Assembly (NCBI GenBank): GCA_002077065.1
Contig: NAJO01000014.1
Span: forward strand, 1 to 64,000
DNA length: 64,000 bases
Source of the DNA: Cryoendolithus antarcticus
Lineage: Eukaryota > Ascomycota > Dothideomycetes > Cladosporiales > Cladosporiaceae
Direction: 5' to 3'
A program made the position numbers and the translations under genes. Below the pieces are notes generated by a model. It worked only from the letters and a program-made list of their open reading frames with translations. It was not told the origin of the DNA and searched no databases. Below, piece by piece: positions 1-10,129 of this stretch. Position 1 is the stretch's first letter. Each line of letters opens with the position of its first letter.

Positions 1-900
1 GACTACGATCCCCGGTAGCTCGCCGTCCTCCTCTATCGTTATATCCGCTAGCCCCTCCTCTATCGCCTCGCCCGATCCCGGCCGGATTATAAGGAGTATC
101 TCGCTAGAGAGGAAGCCTCTAAGGTAGATACTTTATCCGGTATATATAATCTATTTTAATACCTCTTACCTCCTCCCTAGCCCCTCTATCGCCCTCCGTC
201 TCTTACGCTCCGCCGCCTCGGCTACTAGCGTATCTAGGATAGTATCCGAAGTAATCTCCTCGATAGTATCTCCCGCTTCCGGTAAGGGGAGGGTTACGAG
301 AGTATTTCTCTTCTATAGCGGCTCCGAGAAGATCTATTAGTAGGCCTAGTCGAGATCCTATATCCTATTCGGAGCGTACTTATACTTCTCTCGGGCCTTT
401 CTACCTAGCTTCTACCTATTAATCTATCCGTAAATATCCTTATAGTATATCTAGATCCCCCTAATTATAGCCGCGACGTAGGCGTACTAAAGGCCCTATA
501 GACCTATACTAGTATATCGTAGTCTACTCTATAATACCGCGATACCGGGATAAGGAGGGTCCTTAGGTCTAGGGAGGTAGACGTCTTCTACCTACCTAGT
601 AATATTCTCGAGTAACTATATATACTTAACGACCCGCTATCGACCTTCTTTTATTAATTATATATACTATCGTTTTAGGTACTTCTCTATTAATATAGGG
701 GGGATAGTAGTCTTATAGGCCCTATAGATAAGAATACGATAGCGCGGTAGGTACGAGAACTACCTATTAAACTCGTCTATCGCGTAGAAGGCGCGTCGTC
801 CTTACCTTCCGGGACGGTATATATAGATATATATAGAGCGACCGGCGGGGTCGGCGGGGTCCGAGTCGTAGGACGTACTTTAGTTACTACGTCCGGTATA
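1..900 (-). pseudogene. RIP-killed repeat gene, possibly OrsD/DUF3505-like
   Basis: One minus-strand frame stays in register from about 900 to the left edge (about 300 codons). I count about 22 stops, all TAG or TAA, as CAG, CAA and TGG codons become after RIP. No shift of frame is needed. Met, Cys, Trp, His and Gln are absent, which follows from the missing CA/TG; tyrosines stand where Cys or His codons would mutate. Ordinary-looking stretches remain, such as a basic AERKRRR-type segment near 185-215 and an acidic segment at 1-50. The pattern (PPI-x-IEKYL-like segment, PYPGI-like turn, later YAYV...RGI...KDIYG-like segment) recalls fungal OrsD/DUF3505 proteins, where those Tyr would be Cys/His zinc ligands. 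That identity is a guess from pattern only. The gene continues beyond the window. Confidence 0.5.
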
Positions 901-1350
901 TAAAGTTCTTAGGTACTACGTTTATAGTAGTCCGGACCCTAACCCTATAGCGAGGCTTAGCGATACCTTAAAGTCGGCTTTACCTAAAACTAAGGTTCTA
1001 GCGATAGCGATAGTAAATACGTACGACTAGATATCGATAAACGGACGACGGGGGGTTATAGGAAATTAGTAATAATATCGTAGCTATATAGGAATAGCGT
1101 ATCAAAGTACGGTATTATAAACGAACGTAGGTAAGCGAAGATAGATACCTCGAGTATACTAAGGCGTAGACTTTATATAAGGATTTAAGCGAAGACGGGC
1201 GTATTCGCTCGTAGATTAGTTATAAAGAACTTAATAAGGCCGATTTAGGTGACGAGCTAAATTCTAGGGGTAGTACTAGGATATACTAACTACCTAGTAT
1301 ACTACTACGTGGATTAAGGGAGTTAAGACTACTATAGAGGCGTAGCGGAT
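1..1350. repeat. RIP-saturated repeat block
   Basis: Reading base by base, I find no CA and no TG dinucleotide from 1 to 1102. The first CA is at 1103-1104, and the next exceptions are TG at 1250-1251 and 1310-1311. TpA is extremely common and CpG is plentiful. At even base use about 140 CA+TG would be expected in 1.1 kb. This is the signature of repeat-induced point mutation acting on both strands at CpA. It implies the block was a multicopy sequence when RIP acted, although other copies cannot be seen here. Normal CA/TG content returns at about 1350. The block runs off the left edge of the window. Confidence 0.9.
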
Positions 1351-1367
1351 ACGTGCTACAATGATGC
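901..1367. other. RIP block edge without recognisable frame
   Basis: This stretch continues the CA/TG-poor composition to about 1350, then changes abruptly to normal composition. I see no reading frame, terminal repeat or target-site duplication that would mark the end of an element. Confidence 0.5.
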
Positions 1368-3124
1368 CTACCTAGATGAGGCGCCCGTAGCGCCTAGTAA
1401 GGAGCTAGCCGGCGGGCCGGTGATCTCAAGTTGATTACGCTGTAGTAGCACCATCTGACCGAGAGGCGGCGTCTGCACTGAGGGTAGTCCCATTGACGGA
1501 GCGGGGAAAAGATGCAGTGAGGCGTTGATGTGAAGCGAGGTGGTGTAAAGCGAGGTGGTGTGAAGCGGGTTGGTCTGATTAGGACTGGGCTGAGGGCGGA
1601 CGAGCTGGCCGTGTGCTGACTGCTGTGTCATCAGCTGAGGCGCCCGAGGTGCCTGCGAGGCGAGCTGAGACATGTCGAACTGCGGAGGAGGATTGCTGCG
1701 GACTGCTTTGCGCACACCGAGTGACGAGGGCTTCGGAGCTGTCGCTGATGATGAGGATACGAACACAAAGTCGTCTGCCGAAGAAGCGATATCGTCATCC
1801 GGGTTGGCGGCGTGTTCGCCACGACGACGACGAGGTGGACGAATGTCACGCTCACCCGAGGCTGGACTGCAGGTACTGCCGGTAGGATCTGCAACACGGG
1901 GACTCGCCGGGTCGAAGGGAGGGCTCTCGTCAAGGTCGGGATTTCTAGGATCCTCGCGCTGACGACGCTTGGCAGATGAATCGCGCTCATCCAAAAAGGA
2001 GGTCACGCTAGTAAGGCGAGTAGCGCCGAGTGTTTGCTTGCCCGAGCGACGCTTCAAAGCTTCGCACTTTCTGTTGAGCTTTTCATTGTTTCGCTGAAGC
2101 TGCTGATTCTGCTGCTCGAGCTCCGCATTCTGTTTGGTCAATAGTTCAATTCCCTCTTTGAACTACTTCTCGCTCTCGAAACGGTTCTTGAATATGGAGC
2201 TGTGGACCTTGCCACTCAACGTAGCTCCAGCATCCTCGCGAGCCTAGAGTCGCTGCTCAAGTCTCGCAATCTCATTATCGTTGGCTTTTAGGAGCTTCTC
2301 GTAAGGGACTTTCGCGCCAAGCTCCCTCAACAGCTTAGTGTTGTTCGCGCGTAGCTCTTTTTTGTACTCAACCATGACTTCGAATCGCTCGTAGTCCAGG
2401 GTAGCAGCCTTCAGGGACTTGATGTGCTTCTTCAGACCATCAGCCACTTCACCAATCGCAGTCCGGAAGTCTGCGCGCATTGAATCAAGCGTCTGCTGTC
2501 CGCTGTTGATCTTGAGCTGTTCCTCGTACTGTCCTTCCACTCTGGCATACATCTTCCCCATGGCTTCGTCAAACCCGGCCTTCCTGTTGAGGGTATTGAT
2601 CTTCTCATTCAGCTCGTCATGATGGTCTTGAAAGCCTTCCATGCCACCAGCTTCCTTGTATCGCTGGGCAAGATCTCTAACCAGCACGCTCATACTGTCG
2701 TAAGCATTCTTCAGAACTCCCTCGGAAACTCCACTCTTCTCCAACTTCTTGATCCTCGCTTGCATCTCTTGCACAGTCGTCTCGGATGTCCGAGCTGCCA
2801 GCTTGACGTCCAGCTCCTCCTTTTCCTGCTTCAAAAGCGTTACCTCTCCTTGTAACTTCCCCTCCTCCGACTTTGCACCCCTTGGGCCTTATGAAGAAAT
2901 TTCTCGAGATGCTCGGTCTTGCTGGCCGCAGCCGCGGCGCTGTGCTGGCGCGTTGCGAAGGAAGCGTCATTCGTGATCGAAGACCCGGGTAGAGTCGACG
3001 TGCTTGAATTGCTGTTCGAGACAATGGTGCTGGCGGCTCCTTGGTTTTGTCCCGCGCGACGCTGGAGCAACGTCTTGCGATCCTCTTCTAGCATTGTCAT
3101 ACCGCACGTGGCCGGTGAGAGCAA
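1368..3124 (-). pseudogene. Broken coiled-coil protein gene beside RIP block
   Basis: The gene is read in three pieces. Piece 1 (about 3124-2880) encodes a Ser/Ala-rich start ending in an EHLEKFLHKAQG segment. Piece 2 (from about 2888 through 2247) encodes a long charged coiled coil. Piece 3 (2141-1368) encodes a Gln-rich coiled start and a low-complexity Pro/Ser tail with a basic RRRR patch. Pieces 2 and 3 are one frame interrupted by two TAG codons at 2246-2244 and 2165-2163, each one CpA-to-TpA change from CAG. Pieces 1 and 2 differ by one base at a run of G near 2882 (minus strand). Piece 1 also has a TAG at 3151-3149, before any clear upstream ATG; an in-frame ATG lies about eight codons inside it. 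I do not recognise the family. Breakage by RIP leakage is inferred; an assembly error could explain the one-base shift but not the two stops. Confidence 0.65.
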
Positions 3125-3280
3125 CGAATCTGGGGAAGTAGTGGGTGTCTATCAGCCGACATAATGAGACGTGGTTGCCACCCTCTCAAACCGTTCGTTT
3201 CCAAGCAACGAGGTTCTCACGTCTTAGCCAGTAATACGACTATCGATTTCTAGTGCGAATTCAGACAGACCAGGTCAAGC

Positions 3281-5242
3281 TCACACTACTTCAATCATTG
3301 TCTGAAAGTTCAAGGGCGGATCTTGCATCAAGGCTTCGCCGTGCATAAGTCCATGGATATAAGCCGCGCCGACAAGCTGGTACCTATTAGGATGTCCATG
3401 TTTTGGATCCGTGAGCCTCCTCATGACTAACGGTACTCTTGAGCCTGGGATGATCCACACGGAGTCTCTGGGCTGTATAGCTTCAGCACCAGATCCAAGG
3501 AGACCTGAATCTGTCACGAATAGTTTGAGGCACATTCTGAGCGCAAAATTATTGGCAAACGCGGCTCTTTGCGGATCTGGTCGACGGCCGCTCGAAGAAG
3601 ATTTAGAAGACTGTGGTATAGTGTTATCTGAGCTGGCGCCCGTCGTTGCTTGTGACAGATCGTCGAGGACCTCAAGGATGCGCCTGCCAGCATTGTTACT
3701 CCTCTGGTGCAACCATGGTCGGAACTGGGTGCCAATCTCCGGGAGAGCAGGACACTTGACACCTGGGCACGTATCGGTCACCAGTGTTCTCCACAACACT
3801 TCCTCGCGTCCCTGGACGGTAGCCTCGCCGCGGACTCGGTAGTCAGAGCGAATGAGGCGGATGACTTCACGAGTAGCCCGAAGGTCTGCGCCGCTAGCAA
3901 TCTCCTCTTTTGAGTTGCCGAGGTGTGCGACCAGGTCGATCTCGGCGGCCCTCAGTCGAAGGATGCGTCTTTGAGGGTTGTCGGCAAACTCAACTATCTG
4001 GGTCAGATTTGCCGCAGCCCAGTATCGCCTATAGCCTGTGACGCCGAGCCCTAACTTGTCAGGTACGGACCAGTCGGGCACCCAGGATGGTATCGTGGCT
4101 TTGCCTTGTAGGTCGTCTGATCTCTTACTCTCCGCGTATGCCAGCAGATGTAGGCTTTGCGACATCTGCAACACCGCCTGTGCGGTCTGTGTGAAGGCAT
4201 CCGCGTCTGTGAATCCATCGCGATACTCTGGCTTTGGGAACGGAAAACCTCTCGGTCGGTAGCGCATACCAATGCCGTAGCAACAGTACGCCTTGTCTCG
4301 ACGCATTTCACAATCGAAATCACGTACTCTGATCAGCGTATCTAAGAAGAGGTCGTGTGGCTCGCCGGAAAGAGACGCCTGCGTCATCCTCACGATGTCG
4401 TCTTGCGAGCCACCGATTTTCGCCGCGGAGTTCAATCGCGGAGGCTGAAAGCTGTCTCCAAGAAAATTCTGATTGGCGAACGTGTGCCTCCATGGACTAC
4501 TCGAGAGCCAGCCGGATACTGCTCTTATCGCAGGCCAAGTGATCTTGTAATTCCCACAGTGAACGAAGATACTAGCTGGATTGGCCAGAATGACCTCCTG
4601 AACAACCCACGCTCGAGTGAACCACGTCCGACGCAGGAACCGAGCCAGTGAGACCCAGTACATTCGATCGTGAAATGTGTTCTTGAGCACAACTTGGACG
4701 CTGGATGACTCGAGAGCGTCGGCAGTGATTGACTTGAGCTCCTCGTTCTGAAGCTTGCCCAGATGATCAATAATTTGCATCGCGTTTTCGCTGTCATCAT
4801 CGGCTTTTCCAAGCCAAACGAGCACGCTGGTTGCATTCTGGTATATCGCACTCATGAGCTGGACTTGCGATGTCTTCTCCTCGAGATCAGACTGATGGAT
4901 GCAGATGGCGTCTACCCAAAAGAGCTCTTGATCATGTCGTCTGCCAAGATGGGCTAGTGCGTCGAACAGATTCTCTAGCAAATGACATTCGACTCCGTTG
5001 CACTTAATCACCTTGAATCCTTCGTTCTCGGAAGTCTGAGCTTGCTCTGGGTGTAGAGCATTCTTCCACGTATATGAGAGCGCAGCGAAGCTGTCAATCC
5101 TGCGAAGCGACACGACCTTGAGCTCACATTTGACTATGGGCTCGAAAGAGACCACCTTCAGAAGCCTGATCTCTTCTTTCGCATCGTCGAATCTGACTTT
5201 CTCGTATACTTGGGGCGGAATGATGTTTCTTGCCAGTGACAT
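3281..5242 (-). CDS. HET-domain (heterokaryon incompatibility) protein
   Basis: The product is an intronless 653-residue protein. The N-terminal half carries the HET domain (about residues 50-245): FAALSYTWKN near 53, LFWVDAICIHQ near 107 and VLVWLGKADDD near 140, the three hallmark blocks of the family. The C-terminal half is variable, as is usual. HET domains trigger incompatibility or innate-like cell death when partner alleles differ; no partner domain (NACHT, WD40, ankyrin) is fused here. I chose the ATG at 5242; the frame is open a few codons further upstream but only with GTG. The gene lies between the broken coiled-coil gene and a phosphatase, about 2 kb from the RIP block, a typical fast-evolving setting. 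The exact specificity cannot be inferred. Confidence 0.9.
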   Translation of the reverse strand: MSLARNIIPPQVYEKVRFDDAKEEIRLLKVVSFEPIVKCELKVVSLRRIDSFAALSYTWKNALHPEQAQTSENEGFKVIKCNGVECHLLENLFDALAHLGRRHDQELFWVDAICIHQSDLEEKTSQVQLMSAIYQNATSVLVWLGKADDDSENAMQIIDHLGKLQNEELKSITADALESSSVQVVLKNTFHDRMYWVSLARFLRRTWFTRAWVVQEVILANPASIFVHCGNYKITWPAIRAVSGWLSSSPWRHTFANQNFLGDSFQPPRLNSAAKIGGSQDDIVRMTQASLSGEPHDLFLDTLIRVRDFDCEMRRDKAYCCYGIGMRYRPRGFPFPKPEYRDGFTDADAFTQTAQAVLQMSQSLHLLAYAESKRSDDLQGKATIPSWVPDWSVPDKLGLGVTGYRRYWAAANLTQIVEFADNPQRRILRLRAAEIDLVAHLGNSKEEIASGADLRATREVIRLIRSDYRVRGEATVQGREEVLWRTLVTDTCPGVKCPALPEIGTQFRPWLHQRSNNAGRRILEVLDDLSQATTGASSDNTIPQSSKSSSSGRRPDPQRAAFANNFALRMCLKLFVTDSGLLGSGAEAIQPRDSVWIIPGSRVPLVMRRLTDPKHGHPNRYQLVGAAYIHGLMHGEALMQDPPLNFQTMIEVV

Positions 5243-5488
5243 TTTGTCACGGAGGGACACTTACATACCTTCCATTATGACAAAAGTTCTGGACGGGACC
5301 GAAGTCCAACATGTGCAGCCTAAGAAGTCAAGACATCAAGGATCTTATGTCGGCTCGTCTCAATGCGCATACCGTTCTAGCTGAGACGAGAAGGCAAGCC
5401 TCATGCACTGCATTCACCGGTTGCAGCCTCAGATGCATGCGCTGCGGGGTCAGGCGACAGCATGTAGTCGACATGATGAGATAAGCCT

Positions 5489-6595
5489 ATGTTCTACACC
5501 ATCTTTCCCACCGCATATTTGCTTGAGCGATGCTTGCTGATGGTTGACTACATGTGCCGACCAGGAGTCTTGGTATTCTTGCTTGCACTCACCCTCGTCG
5601 CAATATTGTGGCAGGGCCTCAAAGACCGACTCAGCCCCGGCACGACAATGCCACCGGGCAGTTTCGTGCAATTCTCATACGTATCCGGTTTGTTTCAGCA
5701 TGATCAACAGCAGACAGGTCCTGAGAGCGGTTTCCGAGCAAAGACATTACCACGACTTGGTATCATCGATCGAGAGTACGAGTCTGATGTAGGACAACCT
5801 GAGGCCCTGCCGTGGGAACGACTACAACAGTATCTTGATCATCTGAACTCAGCTAGTCCAGAATACGAGCGATACAGAATTTTGTTCGTTGCCCGCCACG
5901 GAGAAGGTAATCAGCAATTTGTGTCCTCACTTACCGTCTTGGCGTAGGCTTTCTGACTGGGTTCAGGCGTGCACAATGTGAAGGAACACGAGGTCGGTAG
6001 ACACGAATGGGAGCGTTATTGGTCGAAGATTGATGGCGATGGGACCATGTCATGGGTCGATCCAGAGCTCACTGAGACGGGACTTCAACAAGCTCAAGAT
6101 CTTGGCAAGTTCTGGACCAACGCTATTAAAACGGACAAGGTAGCAGCGCCAACTTCATTCTACAGCAGCCCACTTCGCAGGTGCCTTCAAACTGTGGAGA
6201 CCACCTGGCAGAACATCCCAGGACTCCCGCCATCCAAGCCTCCAGTAGTGCATGAGTCGCTGCGAGAGATCTTTGGCGTCCACACCTGTGACAAGCGAAG
6301 ATCGACTTCCCAGATACAAGCGGAATTCCCATACTTCGATCTGAGTCTGATTCAGACGGCAGACGATACGTTGTGGACCACTGACCGTCGCGAGACCATG
6401 CAAGAGCACGCGGAGCTCTGGCAGCAGTATTTGCAGGACCTTTTCGACAACGACGAGAGCACATATGTGTCGATAACGACACACTCGGGTGCCACTCGCG
6501 CGCTATACCTTGCGATTGGGCACCCAGACGTGTGGACTGCTGCTGGCTCTGTCGTGCCCATAGTGGTTCGAGGGCGGCGAGTGAAGCCTGATTGA
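5489..6595 (+). CDS. Histidine phosphatase (phosphoglycerate mutase-like) family protein
   Basis: Exons 5489-5906 and 5967-6595 are separated by a 60-nt intron (branch-like TTCTGAC) and give 348 residues. The catalytic RHG motif is at residues 136-138 (FVARHGEG) and the intron splits the codon just after it. Downstream are SSPLRRCLQT, which supplies a phosphate-binding Arg, and THSGATRAL, which carries the second catalytic His. A hydrophobic stretch at about 27-41 suggests a membrane anchor or signal peptide. An internal ATG at 5540 would still keep it. Family members remove phosphate from small molecules or proteins; the substrate is unknown. The gene is head-to-head with the HET gene across about 250 bp. 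Confidence 0.85.
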
Positions 6596-7238
6596 GGCTC
6601 CACAATCTCAGCCGCTACTCTGCTTCTTAGCTACGCCCTTCGCGTTAGGAGACTTACCTTGTAGGTACGGACCATACTCGTAGAACGATTTAATCGAGGG
6701 GAAGCTGTTTTATTAAATCGATGTTGCAGAACCGCTCACAACGTGCGGCTAGCTTGGCATTATCTCCTCGGTCTCAATGTGGGGAGACATGCTAAGATGC
6801 TGTGACAGGATGGAATTCTGAAGAGAGCTGTTCTTGTCATCTATATATGTACTATCCCTGAATTGGTATTGGCAACACGACTTTGAGGTCCGGATAAGAA
6901 ACGAATGAGCAAGGCTTCCCACTTTGCCAGAGGCGGCATGACTGACTAGCCAAAGTAATGCTATCTTGAAACTATGCTGATCAGTATGTTGAATGTTACC
7001 TTATGTTCTCGAAAGCCCACGTGAACAATGGAGGCGCGCTCTCACATGCTCAACCCCATCACCACGCTAGGGACGGGACGCACCGCACGAAATTAGCCCC
7101 GCCAACGCGCAGCCTCACCTCTACTCGCCAAAACAGAGACACATACATAAGCTCACACCACACCACCCCACTGATAAGCCTACCTCACTCTCAACAATCC
7201 CACTTTCCTTCCAACACCTTACTCAATCCAATACAATC
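6596..7238. other. Intergenic, 14-3-3 promoter side
   Basis: No gene was found. The last 100 bases before the 14-3-3 ATG are a C/T- and A-rich leader, usual for strongly expressed fungal genes. Confidence 0.5.
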
Positions 7239-8128
7239 ATGGCCACCGAGGAGCGCAACAGCAAGACCTTCCTCGCCAGGCTGTGCGAGCAGGCGGAGCG
7301 CTACGATGAGATGGTCACGTACATGAAGGAAGTGGCCAAGATCGGCGGCGAGCTCACAGTCGACGAGCGCAATCTGCTCTCCGTCGCCTACAAGAACGTC
7401 GTCGGCACCCGCCGCGCGTCCTGGCGCATCATCAGCAGCATCGAGCAGAAGGAGGAGGCCAAGGGCTCCGACCAGCACGTCGGCATCATCCGCTCCTACC
7501 GCCAGAAGATCGAGAAGGAGCTCGAGCAGGTGTGCGAGGATGTGCTGAATGTGCTTGACGAGAGCCTCATTCCCAAGGCCGAGACTGGCGAGAGCAAGGT
7601 CTTCTACCACAAGATGTACGTTCCTGCCTTGCTGCACTGCCTCATCAACACGACTAACACATTAATTCCAGGAAGGGCGACTACCACCGCTACCTCGCCG
7701 AGTTCGCCTCAGGCGACAAGCGCAAGACCGCCGCCACTGCAGCTCACGAAGCCTACAAGAACGCAACCGACGTGGCACAGACGGAGCTCACCCCAACCCA
7801 CCCCATCCGCCTCGGCCTCGCCCTCAACTTCTCCGTCTTCTACTACGAGATCCTTAACTCGCCCGACCGCGCTTGCCACCTCGCCAAGCAGGCCTTCGAC
7901 GACGCGATCGCCGAGCTCGACAGCCTGTCCGAGGACTCCTACCGCGACAGCACCCTCATCATGCAATTGCTGCGTGACAACCTCACCCTGTGGACTTCCT
8001 CAGATGACCACGGAGGCGAGGCTGCACCCGCTGCGGCCGCCACTCAGGAGGCGCCGCCAGCTGCTGCTGCGACCGAGGAGGAGAAGCCCGCTGCGGCGAC
8101 GACGACCGAGGAGTCCAAGGCGGAGTAG
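7239..8128 (+). CDS. 14-3-3 protein
   Basis: Exons 7239-7615 and 7672-8128 (56-nt intron, branch CGACTAAC) give 277 residues. The protein is a full 14-3-3 fold: N-terminal dimer helix [18 protein letters not shown], the phosphate-binding Lys in AYKNVVG with an Arg in GTRRASWR, the Arg-Tyr pair in DYHRYLAEF, the [13 protein letters not shown] signature and a DNLTLW helix. It binds phospho-Ser/Thr motifs and acts as a dimeric adaptor for kinases, phosphatases and transporters in the cytosol. After the fold comes a tail of about 35 residues rich in Ala, Pro, Glu and Thr, longer and more repetitive than the core needs. It ends convergent with the acyltransferase gene. Confidence 0.97.
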
Positions 8129-8536
8129 ATTCTCGTTTGAGGTAGTCCAAGGTGTGCGAGATCGATCGAGAGGAGTGAGGTAGCATGAGAGAAGCAGTTA
8201 TACCAAGGCAGAGAGGGAGCATGGAGCGAGCGGAGAAGGTTTCATTACGTCTCTCGTGCTTCATGGCACATGCAAGCGTTGATTTTACCCGGGTTCAGCA
8301 CTCGCAAGAGTGCTAGCCCACACTACACCGACGAAGCGCGCACAAGCGTATGAAAGACATAGCAAAGCTTACCCAAATTCCAACCGTATCATTGTGAAGA
8401 TATCGCACCGTAATTGCTGCAAGATGAGGCTTTAGTCTATGTCAGCAATTATGTCCTGTGAAAGATTTGACCCACCGCCGTCACCCGAAGAGCATGCTAC
8501 ACGAGTGCTGATGGCTCCAAAAAATGCATTTCCCAA
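8129..8536. other. Convergent 3' intergenic spacer
   Basis: This is the region between the stops of the 14-3-3 and acyltransferase genes. No feature was recognised. Confidence 0.5.
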
Positions 8537-10129
8537 TCACGAGATTCTATCATGCGACGCTCTCTGTTGTGAGCTCCCTGAACTGCCCAACAGCGCAGCA
8601 GACGACTCTTTACCCTCCTCCTCCTCCGGCCATATCCTTTCCACCAACGGCGCCTGTTCCTCCATCTCCAGCTGCCGACCCAGTGGCAGCTCAACACTCT
8701 TCTCCGCCTCTTGCCTCGTGATGCGCTTTTCAAACCACCGTGCAAACGTCACACTCGGCTGATCTATCCACCGCTCCGTCGCTGCTGCTACGATGAAGCA
8801 GATTGGCGTAAGGACCATAAAGTCAAACGCACACTTCACCCCTCTCCCCGCTCCCAAACCCTCTATGAGCCGATCGGTATGCGGCTTGAGCACAGCGAGA
8901 ATAGCGGGATGCACGAGGTAGAGCGAGAAACTCAGCTTCCCCAACCATTGGCAAAATGTCGATTCGGGAACCCGCCGGAGCCAGGGGACTTGCGAGATGC
9001 CGATGATGGTGAACATGCCTGACCAGTACCACAAAAAGCGAGTGTCTTCTTGCATTTCGAACAGCCAGGAAGGCGGATAGAAGTTGTAGAGCCACTGGTA
9101 GCCGACACGTGGTAATGGGCTGAAATCGAAGGCGAGGACTTTCGGAGGGACGCCGCCAATGTAGAAGCCAAGAGCAAACATCAGGATAAATGGAATCTGG
9201 TAAAGAATATGCCGGGCGCGAGAGGTAGGCGCCGCGTGCTTCTCGCCCATCTCAGCACGATGGCGTTGCTCGAGCGTGACTTCCGCAAGCAGCATGCCAT
9301 TCAGAAACAGCGAAGCCCACCAGCAGCCGTGGTGAAGTGCGTAGAGCGAGGAAAATCCGATGACTGCACATCTCAGTTTGAAAGCAGCAATACGCGACAC
9401 AATCAGAATTGTTAAGTAGCTGACAATAGAGCCGTAGTACTCCATCGGTATTGTCCAAGAAGAAGGAGCATACGGATACCGATCTTTGTATTCCTGCATT
9501 TCGGGGTAATTGAATGGCGATATGTGCGCATCAGACCGGTGGACAAAGTCAAGCAGCTGCTCCATGGTGGAATTCTTCCTCTCCAATTCAAAGGAGAAAG
9601 TGCCCGCTTCCACCATGTTGACCGTCCGCATCAGCAGCAGGCCAGGAATTCCCACAAGGACCACGGGCAAGTAAAGTCGGAACCCTCGTCGGATTAGACT
9701 CGATGCCAGACTCTCATAGCACGCTAGATGCTGGCCCTTCCGCAGCAAAGTCAAGCACTTGATCGTGATCGCGAACCCGCTAATGACAAAGAAGATGCAG
9801 ACCGCCGCGCTTCCGGCTGCCCAGATACCGCGGAAAAGGGGCAGCTGGTGTATGTAGACGTCCTCTGGCGTTGCGCCGTAAGGGTTGCCCCAGCGTGTGT
9901 GCAGGCCGAAGAAGTGGAAGAAGTAGACTTGCAATGCTGCGATGCCGCGCAGACCGTCAAGCCAGGACGTGTTCGATGAGCGGATCTGGACCGAGTTCTC
10001 CCATGCGAAGAGGACTTTGGGGTGGAGGGCTCGTGAGAAGTGTCGGACGTGAGGAAGAATGGCTGGGAAGCGTCGTGTAGGTTTGCTGTCCTTCACGGGA
10101 TCCATGGTGGGGAGCGACATTGGTAGCAT
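8537..10129 (-). CDS. Acyltransferase-3 family membrane protein
   Basis: The product is an intronless 530-residue protein that starts at a clear ATG. The acyltransferase-3 signature is near residue 56 (SWLDGLRGIAALQVYFFHFF, with the conserved His), followed by FFVISGFAI and roughly ten hydrophobic helices, including FILMFALGFYIGG and LSFSLYLVHPAIL. The tail is charged (EEEEGKESS) and probably cytosolic. The family moves acyl groups across or at membranes onto sugars, sterols or secondary metabolites. No neighbour points to a substrate. Confidence 0.88.
   Translation of the reverse strand: MLPMSLPTMDPVKDSKPTRRFPAILPHVRHFSRALHPKVLFAWENSVQIRSSNTSWLDGLRGIAALQVYFFHFFGLHTRWGNPYGATPEDVYIHQLPLFRGIWAAGSAAVCIFFVISGFAITIKCLTLLRKGQHLACYESLASSLIRRGFRLYLPVVLVGIPGLLLMRTVNMVEAGTFSFELERKNSTMEQLLDFVHRSDAHISPFNYPEMQEYKDRYPYAPSSWTIPMEYYGSIVSYLTILIVSRIAAFKLRCAVIGFSSLYALHHGCWWASLFLNGMLLAEVTLEQRHRAEMGEKHAAPTSRARHILYQIPFILMFALGFYIGGVPPKVLAFDFSPLPRVGYQWLYNFYPPSWLFEMQEDTRFLWYWSGMFTIIGISQVPWLRRVPESTFCQWLGKLSFSLYLVHPAILAVLKPHTDRLIEGLGAGRGVKCAFDFMVLTPICFIVAAATERWIDQPSVTFARWFEKRITRQEAEKSVELPLGRQLEMEEQAPLVERIWPEEEEGKESSAALLGSSGSSQQRASHDRIS

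Noticed and set aside
2850..2888. Intron joining the two frames of the coiled-coil gene
   Set aside because: The only GT..AG pair gives 30 nt, shorter than any plausible intron here; a one-base shift explains it better.
5243..5295. A 5' exon for the HET gene using the GTATGT near 5268
   Set aside because: Joining it to the obvious acceptor breaks the frame; the ATG at 5242 is sufficient.
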